A stretch of DNA of 64,000 bases, taken from contig JBFWVZ010000001.1 in the NCBI GenBank assembly GCA_050246475.1, forward strand, positions 124,001 to 188,000, in the 5' to 3' direction. Each line of letters opens with the position of its first letter. Positions within the stretch are counted from its first letter, which is position 1. The notes below the pieces were generated by a model. That model was not told where the DNA came from. It worked only from the letters and a program-made list of their open reading frames with translations, and searched no databases. Made by a program: the position numbers and the translations under genes. Positions 7,785 through 16,091 of the stretch are shown here, in pieces. This DNA is from CADEEL01 sp050246475. GTDB taxonomy: Bacteria; Pseudomonadota; Alphaproteobacteria; Caulobacterales; Aquidulcibacteraceae.

Positions 7785-8222
7785 TTAGGAAAAGGTTGGC
7801 TCAAGGACGGCCAGCAGGACGATGGCGATGGCGGCGAGCATGGGGATTTCGCCTGTCATGCGCCAGAAGCGTGCGCTGCGGGGGCGCTGACCCTTGGCGA
7901 GTCTGCGCCCGACGCTGGCGAGATAGCCGTGATAGCCGGCAAGCCCCAAGGCGATGACGATTTTGGCCATGAGCCAAACCGGCGGCGCGCCGGCGCCCAC
8001 GCGCACGTAAAAGAGCAAGAGCCCGAAGGCGAAGGCGAAGATAATCGACGGCATCAAGATGAGCACGCGCAGCCGGCGCGCGGCGTCGATCATCTTTTTC
8101 TCGAGTTCACCGCCCGGCTCGGATTCGGTTTGGTAGGCGTAGAGCCGCGGCAGCATGAGGAGCCCCGCGATCCAAGCGATGACGGCGATGATGTGCAGCG
8201 CGCGGACGAGTTCGTAGCTCAT
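7785..8222 (-). CDS. hemJ: Protoporphyrinogen IX oxidase HemJ
   Basis: Integral membrane oxidase for the penultimate step of heme synthesis, used where HemG and HemY are absent. The 145 aa begin MSYELVRALHIIAVIAWIAG, with the conserved histidine in ALHIIAV; RLYAYQ and a WLMAKIVIALGLAGYHGYL segment carry other conserved residues. Four hydrophobic segments are visible. Its ATG overlaps the hemH stop by four bases, so heme genes hemE, hemH and hemJ form one operon covering three late steps of the pathway. Confidence 0.95.
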   Translation of the reverse strand: MSYELVRALHIIAVIAWIAGLLMLPRLYAYQTESEPGGELEKKMIDAARRLRVLILMPSIIFAFAFGLLLFYVRVGAGAPPVWLMAKIVIALGLAGYHGYLASVGRRLAKGQRPRSARFWRMTGEIPMLAAIAIVLLAVLEPTFS

Positions 8223-9253
8223 GAGGTCGCTTTCATCGGACAAAGAGAGAAGTGCGCGGGGCAGAGGCGCGCGCCGGTTTCGGAGGTTGTCGTCAGCGGG
8301 CGCTTGAGCGCGGCTTCGATGAGATCGGCCATGGTTTCGATCAGGCCTTCGCGCGCGGAGAGTGCGGGCGCGCGACCAAAAAAGGGCAGGGCGTTCGCCT
8401 CGGCGCGCGCGGCGTAGTCGATGTCGAGCTCCACCAGCGTCTCGATGTGCTCGGAGACGAAGGAGATCGGAGAAACGATGACACCGATACGGTCCCGCCC
8501 GGCTTTGTCGATCGCCTCTTCCGTGGACGGGCCGATCCATTTGAGCGGGCCGACGCGCGATTGGTAACAAATTTCGTGCTCCCAGTCCGGCGGCAGCAAG
8601 GCGGTGACCGCGGCGCAGGTTTTCTCGATTTGCCATTGATAGGGATCGCCGGCTTTGACGGCACGCTCGGGCAAACCGTGCGCGGAGAAGAGCACGCGCG
8701 GGCGCGCTGGAGAGTCCGCCTTGCGCCAAGCGTCGAGAATGACGTCGGCGTGGGCGCGCGCAAACCGATCAGCCGCGGGCCAGCAGCAGACCGCGCGCGT
8801 GGGCAGATCGCTCACGCCGCGCCAGGCCGCAAGCGAAGAGGCGGTCGTGGCGCCTGAGAATTGCGGGTAGAGCGGCAGAACGAGCGCTTCGACCGCGCCC
8901 CAAGCACGTGCGGCTTTGGCCGCATCTTCGGTGAAGGGCTTCCAATGGCGCATGGCGATGAAGCACTTGGCCTCCGCGCCAAGCGCGCGGCCAGCGAGCG
9001 CGCGATCGAGGGCTTCTGCCTGCCTTTGCGTTTCCGGAAGGAGGGGAGAGGCGCCGCCCATCTTGGCGTAATTCTCGCGCGCGTAGGGCGCGCGGCGCAT
9101 CGAGATCGCCCATGCGAGCGCGGCGCGGACGGGCTGCGGCGCGGCGACAATGAAGCGGTCGTTGAAGAGATTGTAGAGGAAGGGCCGCACGGCGTCGGGA
9201 CCATCCGGGCCGCCCAGATTGCAGAGGACAATCGCGACCTTTCGCGCGCTCAT
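8219..9253 (-). CDS. hemH: Ferrochelatase
   Basis: Inserts ferrous iron into protoporphyrin IX to give protoheme. Family motifs: NLGGPDGPDAVRPFLYNLF at the N-terminus, LPLYPQFSGATTASS, FSAHGLPERAVKAGDPY with the active-site histidine, and CYQSRVGPLKWIGPSTEE. The catalytic glutamate lies in SFVSEHIETLVELDIDY. At 344 aa it is of normal length. It overlaps hemE by four bases upstream and hemJ by four bases downstream. The final 20 or so residues after LKRPLTTT are not typical of the family and may be a lineage-specific tail; I do not see metal-binding clustering beyond two cysteines. Confidence 0.97.
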   Translation of the reverse strand: MSARKVAIVLCNLGGPDGPDAVRPFLYNLFNDRFIVAAPQPVRAALAWAISMRRAPYARENYAKMGGASPLLPETQRQAEALDRALAGRALGAEAKCFIAMRHWKPFTEDAAKAARAWGAVEALVLPLYPQFSGATTASSLAAWRGVSDLPTRAVCCWPAADRFARAHADVILDAWRKADSPARPRVLFSAHGLPERAVKAGDPYQWQIEKTCAAVTALLPPDWEHEICYQSRVGPLKWIGPSTEEAIDKAGRDRIGVIVSPISFVSEHIETLVELDIDYAARAEANALPFFGRAPALSAREGLIETMADLIEAALKRPLTTTSETGARLCPAHFSLCPMKATS

Positions 9254-10314
9254 GCCTTCACCAAGGCAATCAATCGCTCGACGTTTTCGATCTTCGCCTC
9301 GGGCGTGATGCCGTGCCCAAGATTGAAGATGTGCGGCCCGCCCGTGAAATCGGCGCGCACGTGGGCGACGCCTGCCTCAAGCGCCTTGCCGCCGGCGATC
9401 AGAAGCTGGGGATCGAGATTGCCCTGGAGGGCAAGCGGGCGATCGATCCGTGCACGGATGGATCTGGCGTTGGCGGCGGTCGAAAGCCCAAGCGCATCGA
9501 TGCCTGTCATTTCCGCGTAGCGGGCGATCTGTTCGCCTGTCGCGGCGCGGGGAAAACCGATGATCGGCGCGTCGGGCGCCAATTCGCGCAGGCGCGTGAC
9601 GAGCTTCAGTGTGGGTGCGATGATCGCGCGATCGAAGAGGGGGTCCGACAGCCCCTCGGCCCAGCTTTCGAAAATCTGCACGCAATCGGCGCCGGCGCGG
9701 ATCTGCGCGGCCAGATGCTGCGCGGCCGCTTCCGCAAGCACGGCGAGGAGGGCGTCAACTTCCTCGACGCGCTCGTAAGCGGCGCGGCGGGCGCGGTCTT
9801 TCTCACCGCCTTCTCCCTGAAGCATGTAGGTTGCGACAGTCCACGGCCCCCCGGCGAATCCGATCAGCGCACGATCGGCCGCGAGCTCCGAACGAACCCG
9901 CTCAACCGTTTCGTACACGGGAGCGAGCCGCTGGACCGCGCGCTCGGGCTCATCGAACCGCCAGCGGGCCTCGCCGATCAATGGATCGAGTCGCGGGCCT
10001 TCGCCATCGACGAACCAAACTTTGCGTCCGAGCGCATCGGGAATGGTGAGGATGTCGGAGAAGAGAATCGCTGCGTCGAGATCGAAGCGGCGCAAGGGTT
10101 GCAAGGTCGCTTCCGCCGCGAGCGCCGGCGCATAACAGAAATCGAGGAAGCTCTTCGCGCGGGTTCGAAGTTCGCGATACTCGGGCAAGTAGCGGCCTGC
10201 CTGACGCATGATCCAGATTGGCGGCCTCTCCAAGCGCTCGCCGCGAAGCGCACGCATGAGAGGTTTTTCCCCCCAGCCCGCAGGCTCCCTTTTCTTATCT
10301 TCTTTTGGATTCAT
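9250..10314 (-). CDS. hemE: Uroporphyrinogen decarboxylase
   Basis: Decarboxylates uroporphyrinogen III to coproporphyrinogen III in the cytoplasm. Motifs: PPIWIMRQAGRYLPEYRELR with the conserved arginines, LFSDILTIPDALG with the catalytic aspartate, GFAGGPWTVATYMLQGEG and FNLGHGITPEA. From the ATG at 10314 the protein has 354 aa, the usual size, but no Shine-Dalgarno precedes it. The in-frame ATG at 10258 (MRALRGER) has a G-rich stretch about 13 bases upstream and would free an AT-rich segment at 10285-10315 for the adjacent putative origin. The start is therefore uncertain. It heads the heme operon and is divergent from ppsR. Confidence 0.95.
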   Translation of the reverse strand: MNPKEDKKREPAGWGEKPLMRALRGERLERPPIWIMRQAGRYLPEYRELRTRAKSFLDFCYAPALAAEATLQPLRRFDLDAAILFSDILTIPDALGRKVWFVDGEGPRLDPLIGEARWRFDEPERAVQRLAPVYETVERVRSELAADRALIGFAGGPWTVATYMLQGEGGEKDRARRAAYERVEEVDALLAVLAEAAAQHLAAQIRAGADCVQIFESWAEGLSDPLFDRAIIAPTLKLVTRLRELAPDAPIIGFPRAATGEQIARYAEMTGIDALGLSTAANARSIRARIDRPLALQGNLDPQLLIAGGKALEAGVAHVRADFTGGPHIFNLGHGITPEAKIENVERLIALVKA

Positions 10315-10603
10315 AGGAGGTGGATTCAAGCGGTAGGGCGGAGAGGAACAGGGACTTAGACGATATCCCAAGCCTGTCCACACGCTCTCCCTTCGAACGG
10401 GACCTTCGCGGGCGCGACTTACGGGCGCGGCGCGCGATTCCTCCCAAATGAACGATTCCGTCAGAGGCGGCGCCAGGGCGTGTGGAGAAGGATGGGAGAG
10501 AACCTGAAAAGAAGAGGCGGTTCTTAGCCGTTTAGAAGGGCGAGGGCGCTGGACAGCAGGCGATGCGCCGTTCTTTAACAACCTCTCCACATATGTTGCG
10601 CCC
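10315..10603. other. Putative chromosomal replication origin (hemE/ppsR intergenic region)
   Basis: A 289-base non-coding gap between divergent hemE and the DUF299/PPDK-regulator gene (RP001 in older naming). In Caulobacter crescentus the origin Cori lies between these same two genes. DnaA-box-like 9-mers sharing the TCCACA core are present: CTGTCCACA (10374-10382, 7/9), TTCTCCACA read on the minus strand (10481-10489, 8/9) and CTCTCCACA (10583-10591, 7/9). An AT-rich run flanks it at about 10285-10315. One TTAAC, a CtrA-type half site, is at 10575; I see no full TTAA-N7-TTAA box. Promoters for both flanking genes must also lie here. Confidence 0.65.
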
Positions 10604-11467
10604 ATGGCAGACGCCGCCGAGCCCGCCCCCGCACCAGGCCCGAAACCGGGCGTCTTCTTCAACGTTCATCTCATCTCGGATTCGACGGGAGAGACGCTGA
10701 CGGGCGTCATGCGCGCTTCGTGCGCACAGTTCGACAACATCATCCCGATCGAACACACGAACTTCCTGGTGCGCTCGGCGCGTCAGCTCGAGCGCGTCCT
10801 GAAGGAGATCGAAGCGTCGCCCGGGATCGTGATGTTCACGATGTCGAACGTCGAGCAGCGGGAGCGGCTTGAGAATTTCTGCGCGGCGAAGGGCGTGCCG
10901 TGCGTGGCTGTGCTCGATTCGACGCTCGATCTTTTCTCACGCTATCTGGGGCTCGAGCTCAATCACCGGGTTGGCGCGGGGCGCATCCTCAACGCCGAGT
11001 ATTACCGGCGAATCGATGCGCTCAATTTCGCGATGGGCCATGACGACGGCCAGCACGTCGTCGAGCTTAGAGATGCGGATGTGATCCTCGTCGGCGTGTC
11101 GCGCACGTCGAAAACGCCGACGAGCGTTTATCTCGCGAATCGCGGGGTCAAAGCCGCCAATGTGCCCATCGTGCCCAATGTGCCGCTGCCGCCGGAGCTT
11201 TTCGAACCGGATGCGCCGCTCATCGTGGGGCTCACGATCAGCGCGGACCGATTGCTCAGTGTACGGAGAAATCGGCTGGCGACGATGAAAGAGACGCGCG
11301 AGACGAGCTATATCGACGAAGAGGCGGTGCGCGCCGAGATCATCCACGCCCAGAAGACCTACGAGCGGCAGGGGTGGCCGGTGATCGATGTCTCGCGGCG
11401 CTCAGTCGAGGAGACGGCCGCGGCGGTGCTCAATTTGCTCGCCGAGCTGCGTGCGGGGGATGCGTGA
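10604..11467 (+). CDS. ppsR: Pyruvate, phosphate dikinase / PEP synthase regulatory protein (DUF299)
   Basis: Bifunctional ADP-dependent kinase and Pi-dependent pyrophosphorylase that switches PPDK or PEP synthase off and on by threonine phosphorylation. The N-terminus HLISDSTGETL is the family signature; the P-loop-like GVSRTSKTPTSVYLANRG near residue 165 binds the nucleotide. At 287 aa it is of normal length. Start ATG at 10604, directly beyond the putative origin. It is the first gene of a chain ppsR-maf-aroE-coaE in which each start overlaps the previous stop by four bases. The target (PPDK or PpsA) is outside the window. Confidence 0.93.
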   Translation: MADAAEPAPAPGPKPGVFFNVHLISDSTGETLTGVMRASCAQFDNIIPIEHTNFLVRSARQLERVLKEIEASPGIVMFTMSNVEQRERLENFCAAKGVPCVAVLDSTLDLFSRYLGLELNHRVGAGRILNAEYYRRIDALNFAMGHDDGQHVVELRDADVILVGVSRTSKTPTSVYLANRGVKAANVPIVPNVPLPPELFEPDAPLIVGLTISADRLLSVRRNRLATMKETRETSYIDEEAVRAEIIHAQKTYERQGWPVIDVSRRSVEETAAAVLNLLAELRAGDA

Positions 11468-12057
11468 GCCGTCTCGTTCTCGCTTCAGGCAGCGCCGTCC
11501 GCGCCAAGATGCTCGCCGATGCAGGCGTGGCGTTCGAGGTCGAAAAGCCGCGGGTGGACGAAGGGGCGGCGAAGGCGAGCTTGCGCCATGCGGGCATGAA
11601 GCCGCGCGATCAGGCCGATGCGTTGGCGGAGCTGAAGGCGCTTTCGGTGTCGCGGCGGCGGGGCGGGCTCGTGCTGGGGGCCGATCAGATGCTGGCGCTG
11701 GGGGAGGAGGCTTTCGACAAGCCGTCGAGCCGCTCGGAGGCCAAGGCCCATCTGGAAGCATTGCGCGGGCAGACCCATGTGTTGATGACGGCGGCCGTCA
11801 TCGTCCAAGACGGCGTGCCGATCTGGCGCCATGTCGCGACGCCGAAGCTCCGTATGCGGATGTTCAGCGATGCGTTTCTGGAAGACTATCTCGACCGGAT
11901 GGGGGAGGCGGCGTTCTCCTCGGTCGGCGCTTATCAGCTCGAGGGCCTGGGCGCGCAGCTTTTCGAGCGCGTCGAGGGGGATTATTTCGCCGTGCTCGGC
12001 TTGCCGCTCATGGAGCTGCTGGCGTTCCTGCGCGAGCATGAGGTGGTGATGGCATGA
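11464..12057 (+). CDS. maf: Maf family nucleotide pyrophosphatase
   Basis: House-cleaning nucleoside triphosphate pyrophosphatase that removes non-canonical or modified nucleotides. The signature LVLASGSAVRAKMLADAGV at the N-terminus and LVLGADQMLALGEEAFDKP in the middle are Maf motifs; GDYFAVLGLPL is the C-terminal active-site block. The start is the GTG whose bases overlap the ppsR stop (GTGA), which gives the expected SRLVLASGS beginning and 197 aa. It is translationally coupled on both sides. Confidence 0.92.
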   Translation: MSRLVLASGSAVRAKMLADAGVAFEVEKPRVDEGAAKASLRHAGMKPRDQADALAELKALSVSRRRGGLVLGADQMLALGEEAFDKPSSRSEAKAHLEALRGQTHVLMTAAVIVQDGVPIWRHVATPKLRMRMFSDAFLEDYLDRMGEAAFSSVGAYQLEGLGAQLFERVEGDYFAVLGLPLMELLAFLREHEVVMA

Positions 12058-12905
12058 GCATCACGGCCAAGACCGACGTGCTGGCGATCCTTGGGGACCC
12101 TGTCTCGCACTCGCTTTCGCCCGTGCTGCACAATGCGTGGATTCAGGCGGCGGGGCTCGATGCGGTCTATGCCGCGATCCGGATCGAAACAGGGCGGGCG
12201 GATCAAGCGTTCAAGGCATTGTCCGCCTACGGACTAAGAGGCGCCAACGTCACGGTGCCGCACAAGGAGCGTGCGGCGAATGCCGCCGACAAGCTCGACA
12301 AAGCGGCAAAGACGCTCAACGCCGCCAACGTGCTGCGCTGGGAGGAGGACGGCACGCTTTCCGGCTTTAACACGGATGCGGGCGGCGTCATCGGCGCGCT
12401 CGACGATTCACATGCCGGCTGGCGCAGCATGACGGGCGCGGCGCTCGTCATCGGCGCGGGCGGGGCAGGGCGCGCGGCGGCCTGGGGGCTCGCGCAAGCG
12501 GGCGTCAGCCGGATTCTCATAGCGAACCGGACGCAGGCGCGCGCGATGGAGACGGCGGCGCTCATTCCTCGCGCGCAAGCCTTTGCGTGGAGCGAGATGG
12601 GCTGTCTTTTCGAGAGCGCGGATCTCATCGTCAACACGACGACGCTCGGCATGAAGGGCCAGCCGGCGATGCAATGGCCGATGGCGCGCGCGCCTTCGCA
12701 TGCGATCGTGATGGATGCGGTTTATGCGCCGCTCGAAACGCCCTTGTTGGCGTCAGCCGCGAAACGCGGGCTTAAGGCGCTCGATGGGCTGGGCATGCTC
12801 ATCCACCAGGCAGCGGCCAGTTTTGAAATCTGGTTCGGTCAGAAGCCCTCGATCGAAATGGGGCGGGCGGCGATCGAGCTGGAATTGGCGGAGCGTGCGC
12901 GATGA
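12054..12905 (+). CDS. aroE: Shikimate dehydrogenase (NADP+)
   Basis: Reduces 3-dehydroshikimate to shikimate in aromatic amino acid synthesis. The substrate-binding SHSLSP, catalytic lysine in NVTVPHKE and aspartate in GFNTDAGG are present. The NADP-binding loop GAGGAGRAAAWGL is followed by NRTQARA, whose arginine contacts the NADP phosphate. The C-terminal ALDGLGMLIHQAAASFEIWFG is typical. At 283 aa it is of normal length. Overlaps maf and coaE by four bases each. Confidence 0.97.
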   Translation: MSITAKTDVLAILGDPVSHSLSPVLHNAWIQAAGLDAVYAAIRIETGRADQAFKALSAYGLRGANVTVPHKERAANAADKLDKAAKTLNAANVLRWEEDGTLSGFNTDAGGVIGALDDSHAGWRSMTGAALVIGAGGAGRAAAWGLAQAGVSRILIANRTQARAMETAALIPRAQAFAWSEMGCLFESADLIVNTTTLGMKGQPAMQWPMARAPSHAIVMDAVYAPLETPLLASAAKRGLKALDGLGMLIHQAAASFEIWFGQKPSIEMGRAAIELELAERAR

Positions 12906-13495
12906 TCCTGCTTGGGCTCACCGGCTCCATCGGCATGGGCAAGAGCGCGACGGCGCAGATGTTCCGCGAAGCGGGCGTGCCCGTTTATGACGCGGATGCG
13001 GCGGTGCATGCGCTTTATGCGAAAGGCGGCGCCGCGGTGGCGCCCATCGCGGAGGCCTTTCCAAGCGCGGTGAAGGACGGCGCTGTCGATCGCGGCGCGC
13101 TTTCGGGGCTTGTGCTCAACGATCCCGAAGCGATGCGCGGGCTGGAATCGATCGTGCATCCGCTGGTGCGCCAGGCGCAGATGCAGTTTCTCGACCGGCA
13201 CCGCAAAGCAGGCGCGGCGATCGTCGTGCTCGATATTCCGTTGCTTTTCGAGGGCGGGGGAGAGCGGTTCCTCGATGCGGTTGCGGTGGTCTCGGCGCCG
13301 GCGGCGGTGCAGCGCGCGCGCGTGCTGGCGCGGCCGGGCATGACGCCGGAGAAGTTCGAGGCGATTCTCGCCAAGCAAATGCCGGACGCGGAAAAGCGCA
13401 AGCGCGCCGATTTCGTGATCAATACGGGGCTCGGGTTCGAGGAGGCGCGCGCGCAGGTGGCGGCCGTGCTGGACGCGATGCTCGAACCGGCTTAG
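12902..13495 (+). CDS. coaE: Dephospho-CoA kinase
   Basis: Last step of coenzyme A synthesis: phosphorylates the 3'-hydroxyl of dephospho-CoA. The P-loop GSIGMGKSATAQMF, YDADAAVHALYA, and the LVLNDPEAMRGLESIVHPLV and VLDIPLLFEGG blocks are family signatures. At 197 aa it is of normal length. It overlaps aroE by four bases and lies 11 bases before dnaQ; this order (aroE-coaE-dnaQ) is conserved in alphaproteobacteria near the origin. Confidence 0.97.
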   Translation: MILLGLTGSIGMGKSATAQMFREAGVPVYDADAAVHALYAKGGAAVAPIAEAFPSAVKDGAVDRGALSGLVLNDPEAMRGLESIVHPLVRQAQMQFLDRHRKAGAAIVVLDIPLLFEGGGERFLDAVAVVSAPAAVQRARVLARPGMTPEKFEAILAKQMPDAEKRKRADFVINTGLGFEEARAQVAAVLDAMLEPA

Positions 13496-13506
13496 CGGCG
13501 TTCCCC

Positions 13507-14229
13507 ATGCGCGAAGTGGTGTTCGACACCGAAACAACGGGGCGCGATCCGGCGACTGGCGACCGAATCGTCGAGATCGGGTGCGTGGAGATTTTCAATC
13601 TCACGCCGACCGGGAATACTTTTCATTGCTATCTCAATCCTGGGCGCGACGTGCCGGACGAAGTCGTGCGGGTGCATGGGCTCACCACGCATTTTCTGCG
13701 CGACAAGCCGATCTTCTCAGCGATGGCGGACGCGCTGATCGATTTCTTCGCGGATTCGCCGATCATCGCGCACAATGCGGAGTTCGACCGCGCGTTTCTC
13801 AATGCCGAACTGCGCATGATTGGGCGCGATCCGTTTCCTACCGAGCGGTTCATCGACACGCTGGCCATTGCGCGACAGAAATTCCGCGGCGCGGCCAATT
13901 CGCTCGATGCGCTTTCAAAGCGCTTCATGCTGGATCGCGACGGCTTCGATCTCGCGGCGCGCAAGGGGCCCGGCGGGCACGGGGCGCTCGTCGATTCCAA
14001 GATCCTCGCGCGGGTCTATCTCGAGCTGCGCGGCGGACGCGAGCAGGCGCTTTCATTCGGCGATGAACCGGTCGCGGACGAATCGGGCGCGGCGATCGTC
14101 GTCTTCACGCCGCGCCTCCAGCGTCCCTCGCCGTTGCCCGCGCGCATCACGGACGATGAGGCAGCTGCGCATGCCGCATTTGTCGAAACGCTTGGGCCAG
14201 ACTCGCTCTGGGCGAAGCGCAGCGCTTAA
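13507..14229 (+). CDS. dnaQ: DNA polymerase III epsilon subunit (proofreading exonuclease)
   Basis: DEDDh 3'-5' exonuclease of the replicative polymerase. All catalytic residues can be placed: FDTETTGRDP (Asp, Glu), IAHNAEFDRAF (Asp), and GGHGALVDSKILARVY (His and the final Asp). At 240 aa it matches the family; the C-terminal PLPARITDDEAAAHAAFVE tail would carry polymerase alpha contacts. Its TAA overlaps the secB stop on the other strand by four bases (TTAA). Placement near the origin is usual. Confidence 0.95.
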   Translation: MREVVFDTETTGRDPATGDRIVEIGCVEIFNLTPTGNTFHCYLNPGRDVPDEVVRVHGLTTHFLRDKPIFSAMADALIDFFADSPIIAHNAEFDRAFLNAELRMIGRDPFPTERFIDTLAIARQKFRGAANSLDALSKRFMLDRDGFDLAARKGPGGHGALVDSKILARVYLELRGGREQALSFGDEPVADESGAAIVVFTPRLQRPSPLPARITDDEAAAHAAFVETLGPDSLWAKRSA

Positions 14230-14714
14230 GCGGGCGCGCCGCCCTGCGCATCCTCGCGCGCTTTCAGTTCAGCCCAATAGAGCGGCGTGAAATCGATTGG
14301 GTTGACGAGAAGGGGCGGGTAGCCGCCTTCGCGTGTGATTTCCGCGAGCATTTGCCGGGCAAATGGAAAGAGCAAGCGCGGGCACTCGATCCAGAGCATC
14401 GGCTCGACCTCCTCGGGGCGCACGCTCATCATCTGGAAGAGGCCTGAATAGGTCAGGTCCATGATGAAGAGGACTTCATCCCCGCGCTTGGCGTCCACCT
14501 TGATGCGCAGATCGACCTCAAAGACGTCGCCTTCTGGGCCGACGGCGCGCGTTTTCACCTCCACGCCCATGTCGATCAGCGGCTGGGCGTCATAGGCGCG
14601 GGCGGCGGCCGCAGCCATCGGGTTCTCGAAGGAAAGATCCTTCACGTATTGCGCGAGCACGCGCATGTGCGGGTTTTCCCCCGCGCCCTCTTGGCCTGGG
14701 GCCAGCGTCGTCAT
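14226..14714 (-). CDS. secB: Protein-export chaperone SecB
   Basis: Tetrameric cytosolic chaperone that keeps preproteins unfolded and hands them to SecA. The sequence VLAQYVKDLSFENP and the conserved FEVDLRIKVDAKR, YSGLFQM and CPRLLFPFARQMLAEITREGG blocks are diagnostic, and INPIDFTPLY-like LVNPIDFTPLY closes the fold. I chose the ATG at 14714 (MTTLAPGQEG), giving 162 aa; the frame is open further upstream but that part is arginine-rich and unlike SecB. It diverges from the Tim44-like gene across 179 bases that must hold both promoters. Confidence 0.95.
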   Translation of the reverse strand: MTTLAPGQEGAGENPHMRVLAQYVKDLSFENPMAAAAARAYDAQPLIDMGVEVKTRAVGPEGDVFEVDLRIKVDAKRGDEVLFIMDLTYSGLFQMMSVRPEEVEPMLWIECPRLLFPFARQMLAEITREGGYPPLLVNPIDFTPLYWAELKAREDAQGGAPA

Positions 14715-14893
14715 GGGCTTTCTCCGATGGCGGGAAGGTGCGCGGGCTAACATGGGGCGGGCCGGGCGGCAAATCGGCATCGCCGGGCGCGTGGCATTCG
14801 GTTAACTGGCGGGGCGCGGCGCGGCGCATTATGTGCTAGACACGCGGATTGCGCAGCGCCGCCGACCCGATTCAGACTTAACGAGGCCCCGTT

Positions 14894-15487
14894 TTGACCC
14901 CGCTGATTGAATTCCTGGTTCTGGCTATCGCGGCGGGCGTAGTGCTGGCGAAGCTCTACAGCGTGCTGGGCCGCCGGACTGGTTCGGAGCGCCCCGCGCA
15001 GCCGCAGCCCGCCCAAGGCGATCTGCCGCGCGAGGCGCCCGCGCAGCGCACGCCCACTGTGCCGGGGCTCGGGGCTTCGGCGGCCGGCGGCCTTGCCGAC
15101 GTCATGCGCGCCGATCCGAATTTCGATCCGCAGCACTTCATCGGCGGCGCGCGCAGCGCCTATGAGATGACGGTCACCGCGTTCGCGCAGGGGGACCGGG
15201 ACACGCTCAAGGGTTTGCTCACGCCGCGGGTCTATGAAGCCTACGCGAAAGCAATCGACGAGCGGAACGAGCGCGGCGAGAAGGGCGCGGAACTGGTGCG
15301 GCTGAAGACCGCCGAAGTGCTCGATGCGGCGCTCGAAGCCGAAACGGCGCGCGTCGTCGTCAAGTTCGAGGCCGAGCTGGCGGAAGGCGCACACGGCTTG
15401 CGCGACACCAAGGAGAAGTGGACGTTCGAACGCGATGTGCGTTCGAGCGATCCGAATTGGAAGCTGGCGCGCGTCGTCGCCGCCTAA
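14894..15487 (+). CDS. Tim44/TimA family inner-membrane protein
   Basis: An N-terminal hydrophobic helix (about residues 3-23, LIEFLVLAIAAGVVLAKLY), a proline/glutamine-rich linker, and a C-terminal Tim44-like domain (about 75-197) starting near FDPQHFIGGARSAYEMTVTAF. Bacterial relatives are membrane-anchored and proposed to assist envelope protein handling. The only start giving the membrane helix is TTG at 14894. In many alphaproteobacteria this gene is followed by mltA and smr; here smr follows directly without mltA. Confidence 0.88.
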   Translation: MTPLIEFLVLAIAAGVVLAKLYSVLGRRTGSERPAQPQPAQGDLPREAPAQRTPTVPGLGASAAGGLADVMRADPNFDPQHFIGGARSAYEMTVTAFAQGDRDTLKGLLTPRVYEAYAKAIDERNERGEKGAELVRLKTAEVLDAALEAETARVVVKFEAELAEGAHGLRDTKEKWTFERDVRSSDPNWKLARVVAA

Positions 15488-16018
15488 ATGAGCCGCAAGA
15501 AGCGCGAACTGAGCGCGGAAGAGACGTCGCTCTGGTCGCGCGTGGCGCGCACGGTGACGCCGTTGCGGCCATTTCCGAAGTTTCATCACGAGCCGACGGC
15601 GAGCGCGCCCGCACACCGCACCGGCCATACGCATGCGCAGCCGGCGCCGGCGCGCGCGGCGAAGCAGCGGGCGGAGCGCGCGCCGATGGATCGTCGCGGC
15701 GAAAAACGCGTGCGGCGCGGGAAACTGGAGATCGATGCGCGGCTCGATCTGCATGGCCACAATCAGGATCAGGCGCGCGCGGCGCTCTTCGCCTTTCTTG
15801 AAGCCCGGCACGTGGAGGGAGCGCGGCTCGTCCTCGTGGTGACGGGGAAGGGGGCGCGGCTCAAATCGGGGGAGGCTGCGCCGGGCATCCTCAAGCAAAG
15901 GCTGCCGGATTGGCTGGCTGCGCCGGGCGTGCGTGCGCTCATTGCCGGGTACGCGGAAGCGCATCAGCGCCATGGCGGCGGGGGCGCCTATTACGTGTTT
16001 CTGCGCGCGCAGGACTAA
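15488..16018 (+). CDS. Smr domain protein (MutS2 C-terminal-like endonuclease)
   Basis: A basic N-terminal region (about 1-75) precedes the Smr domain with LDLHGHNQDQARAALFAFL, VLVVTGKG and a glycine-rich HGGGGAYYVFLR end. The DLHG and TGKG motifs are the catalytic and fold signatures of Smr nucleases. At 176 aa this is the stand-alone SmrA/YdaL type. Its ATG follows the Tim44-like stop codon directly, so the two are one operon. The substrate (DNA or RNA) is not known from sequence; some Smr proteins cut mRNA at stalled ribosomes. Confidence 0.9.
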   Translation: MSRKKRELSAEETSLWSRVARTVTPLRPFPKFHHEPTASAPAHRTGHTHAQPAPARAAKQRAERAPMDRRGEKRVRRGKLEIDARLDLHGHNQDQARAALFAFLEARHVEGARLVLVVTGKGARLKSGEAAPGILKQRLPDWLAAPGVRALIAGYAEAHQRHGGGGAYYVFLRAQD

Positions 16019-16091
16019 AGGCCGGTATCATCGCTGTGCGCTCCTGAAGCGCGATGCGGGCGCGCTATATTGGGCGCTGGGAGATTTTTCG

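Noticed and set aside
10315..10603. Full CtrA-binding box in the putative origin
   Set aside because: Only a single TTAAC half site at 10575 is present, with no second TTAA at seven-base spacing.
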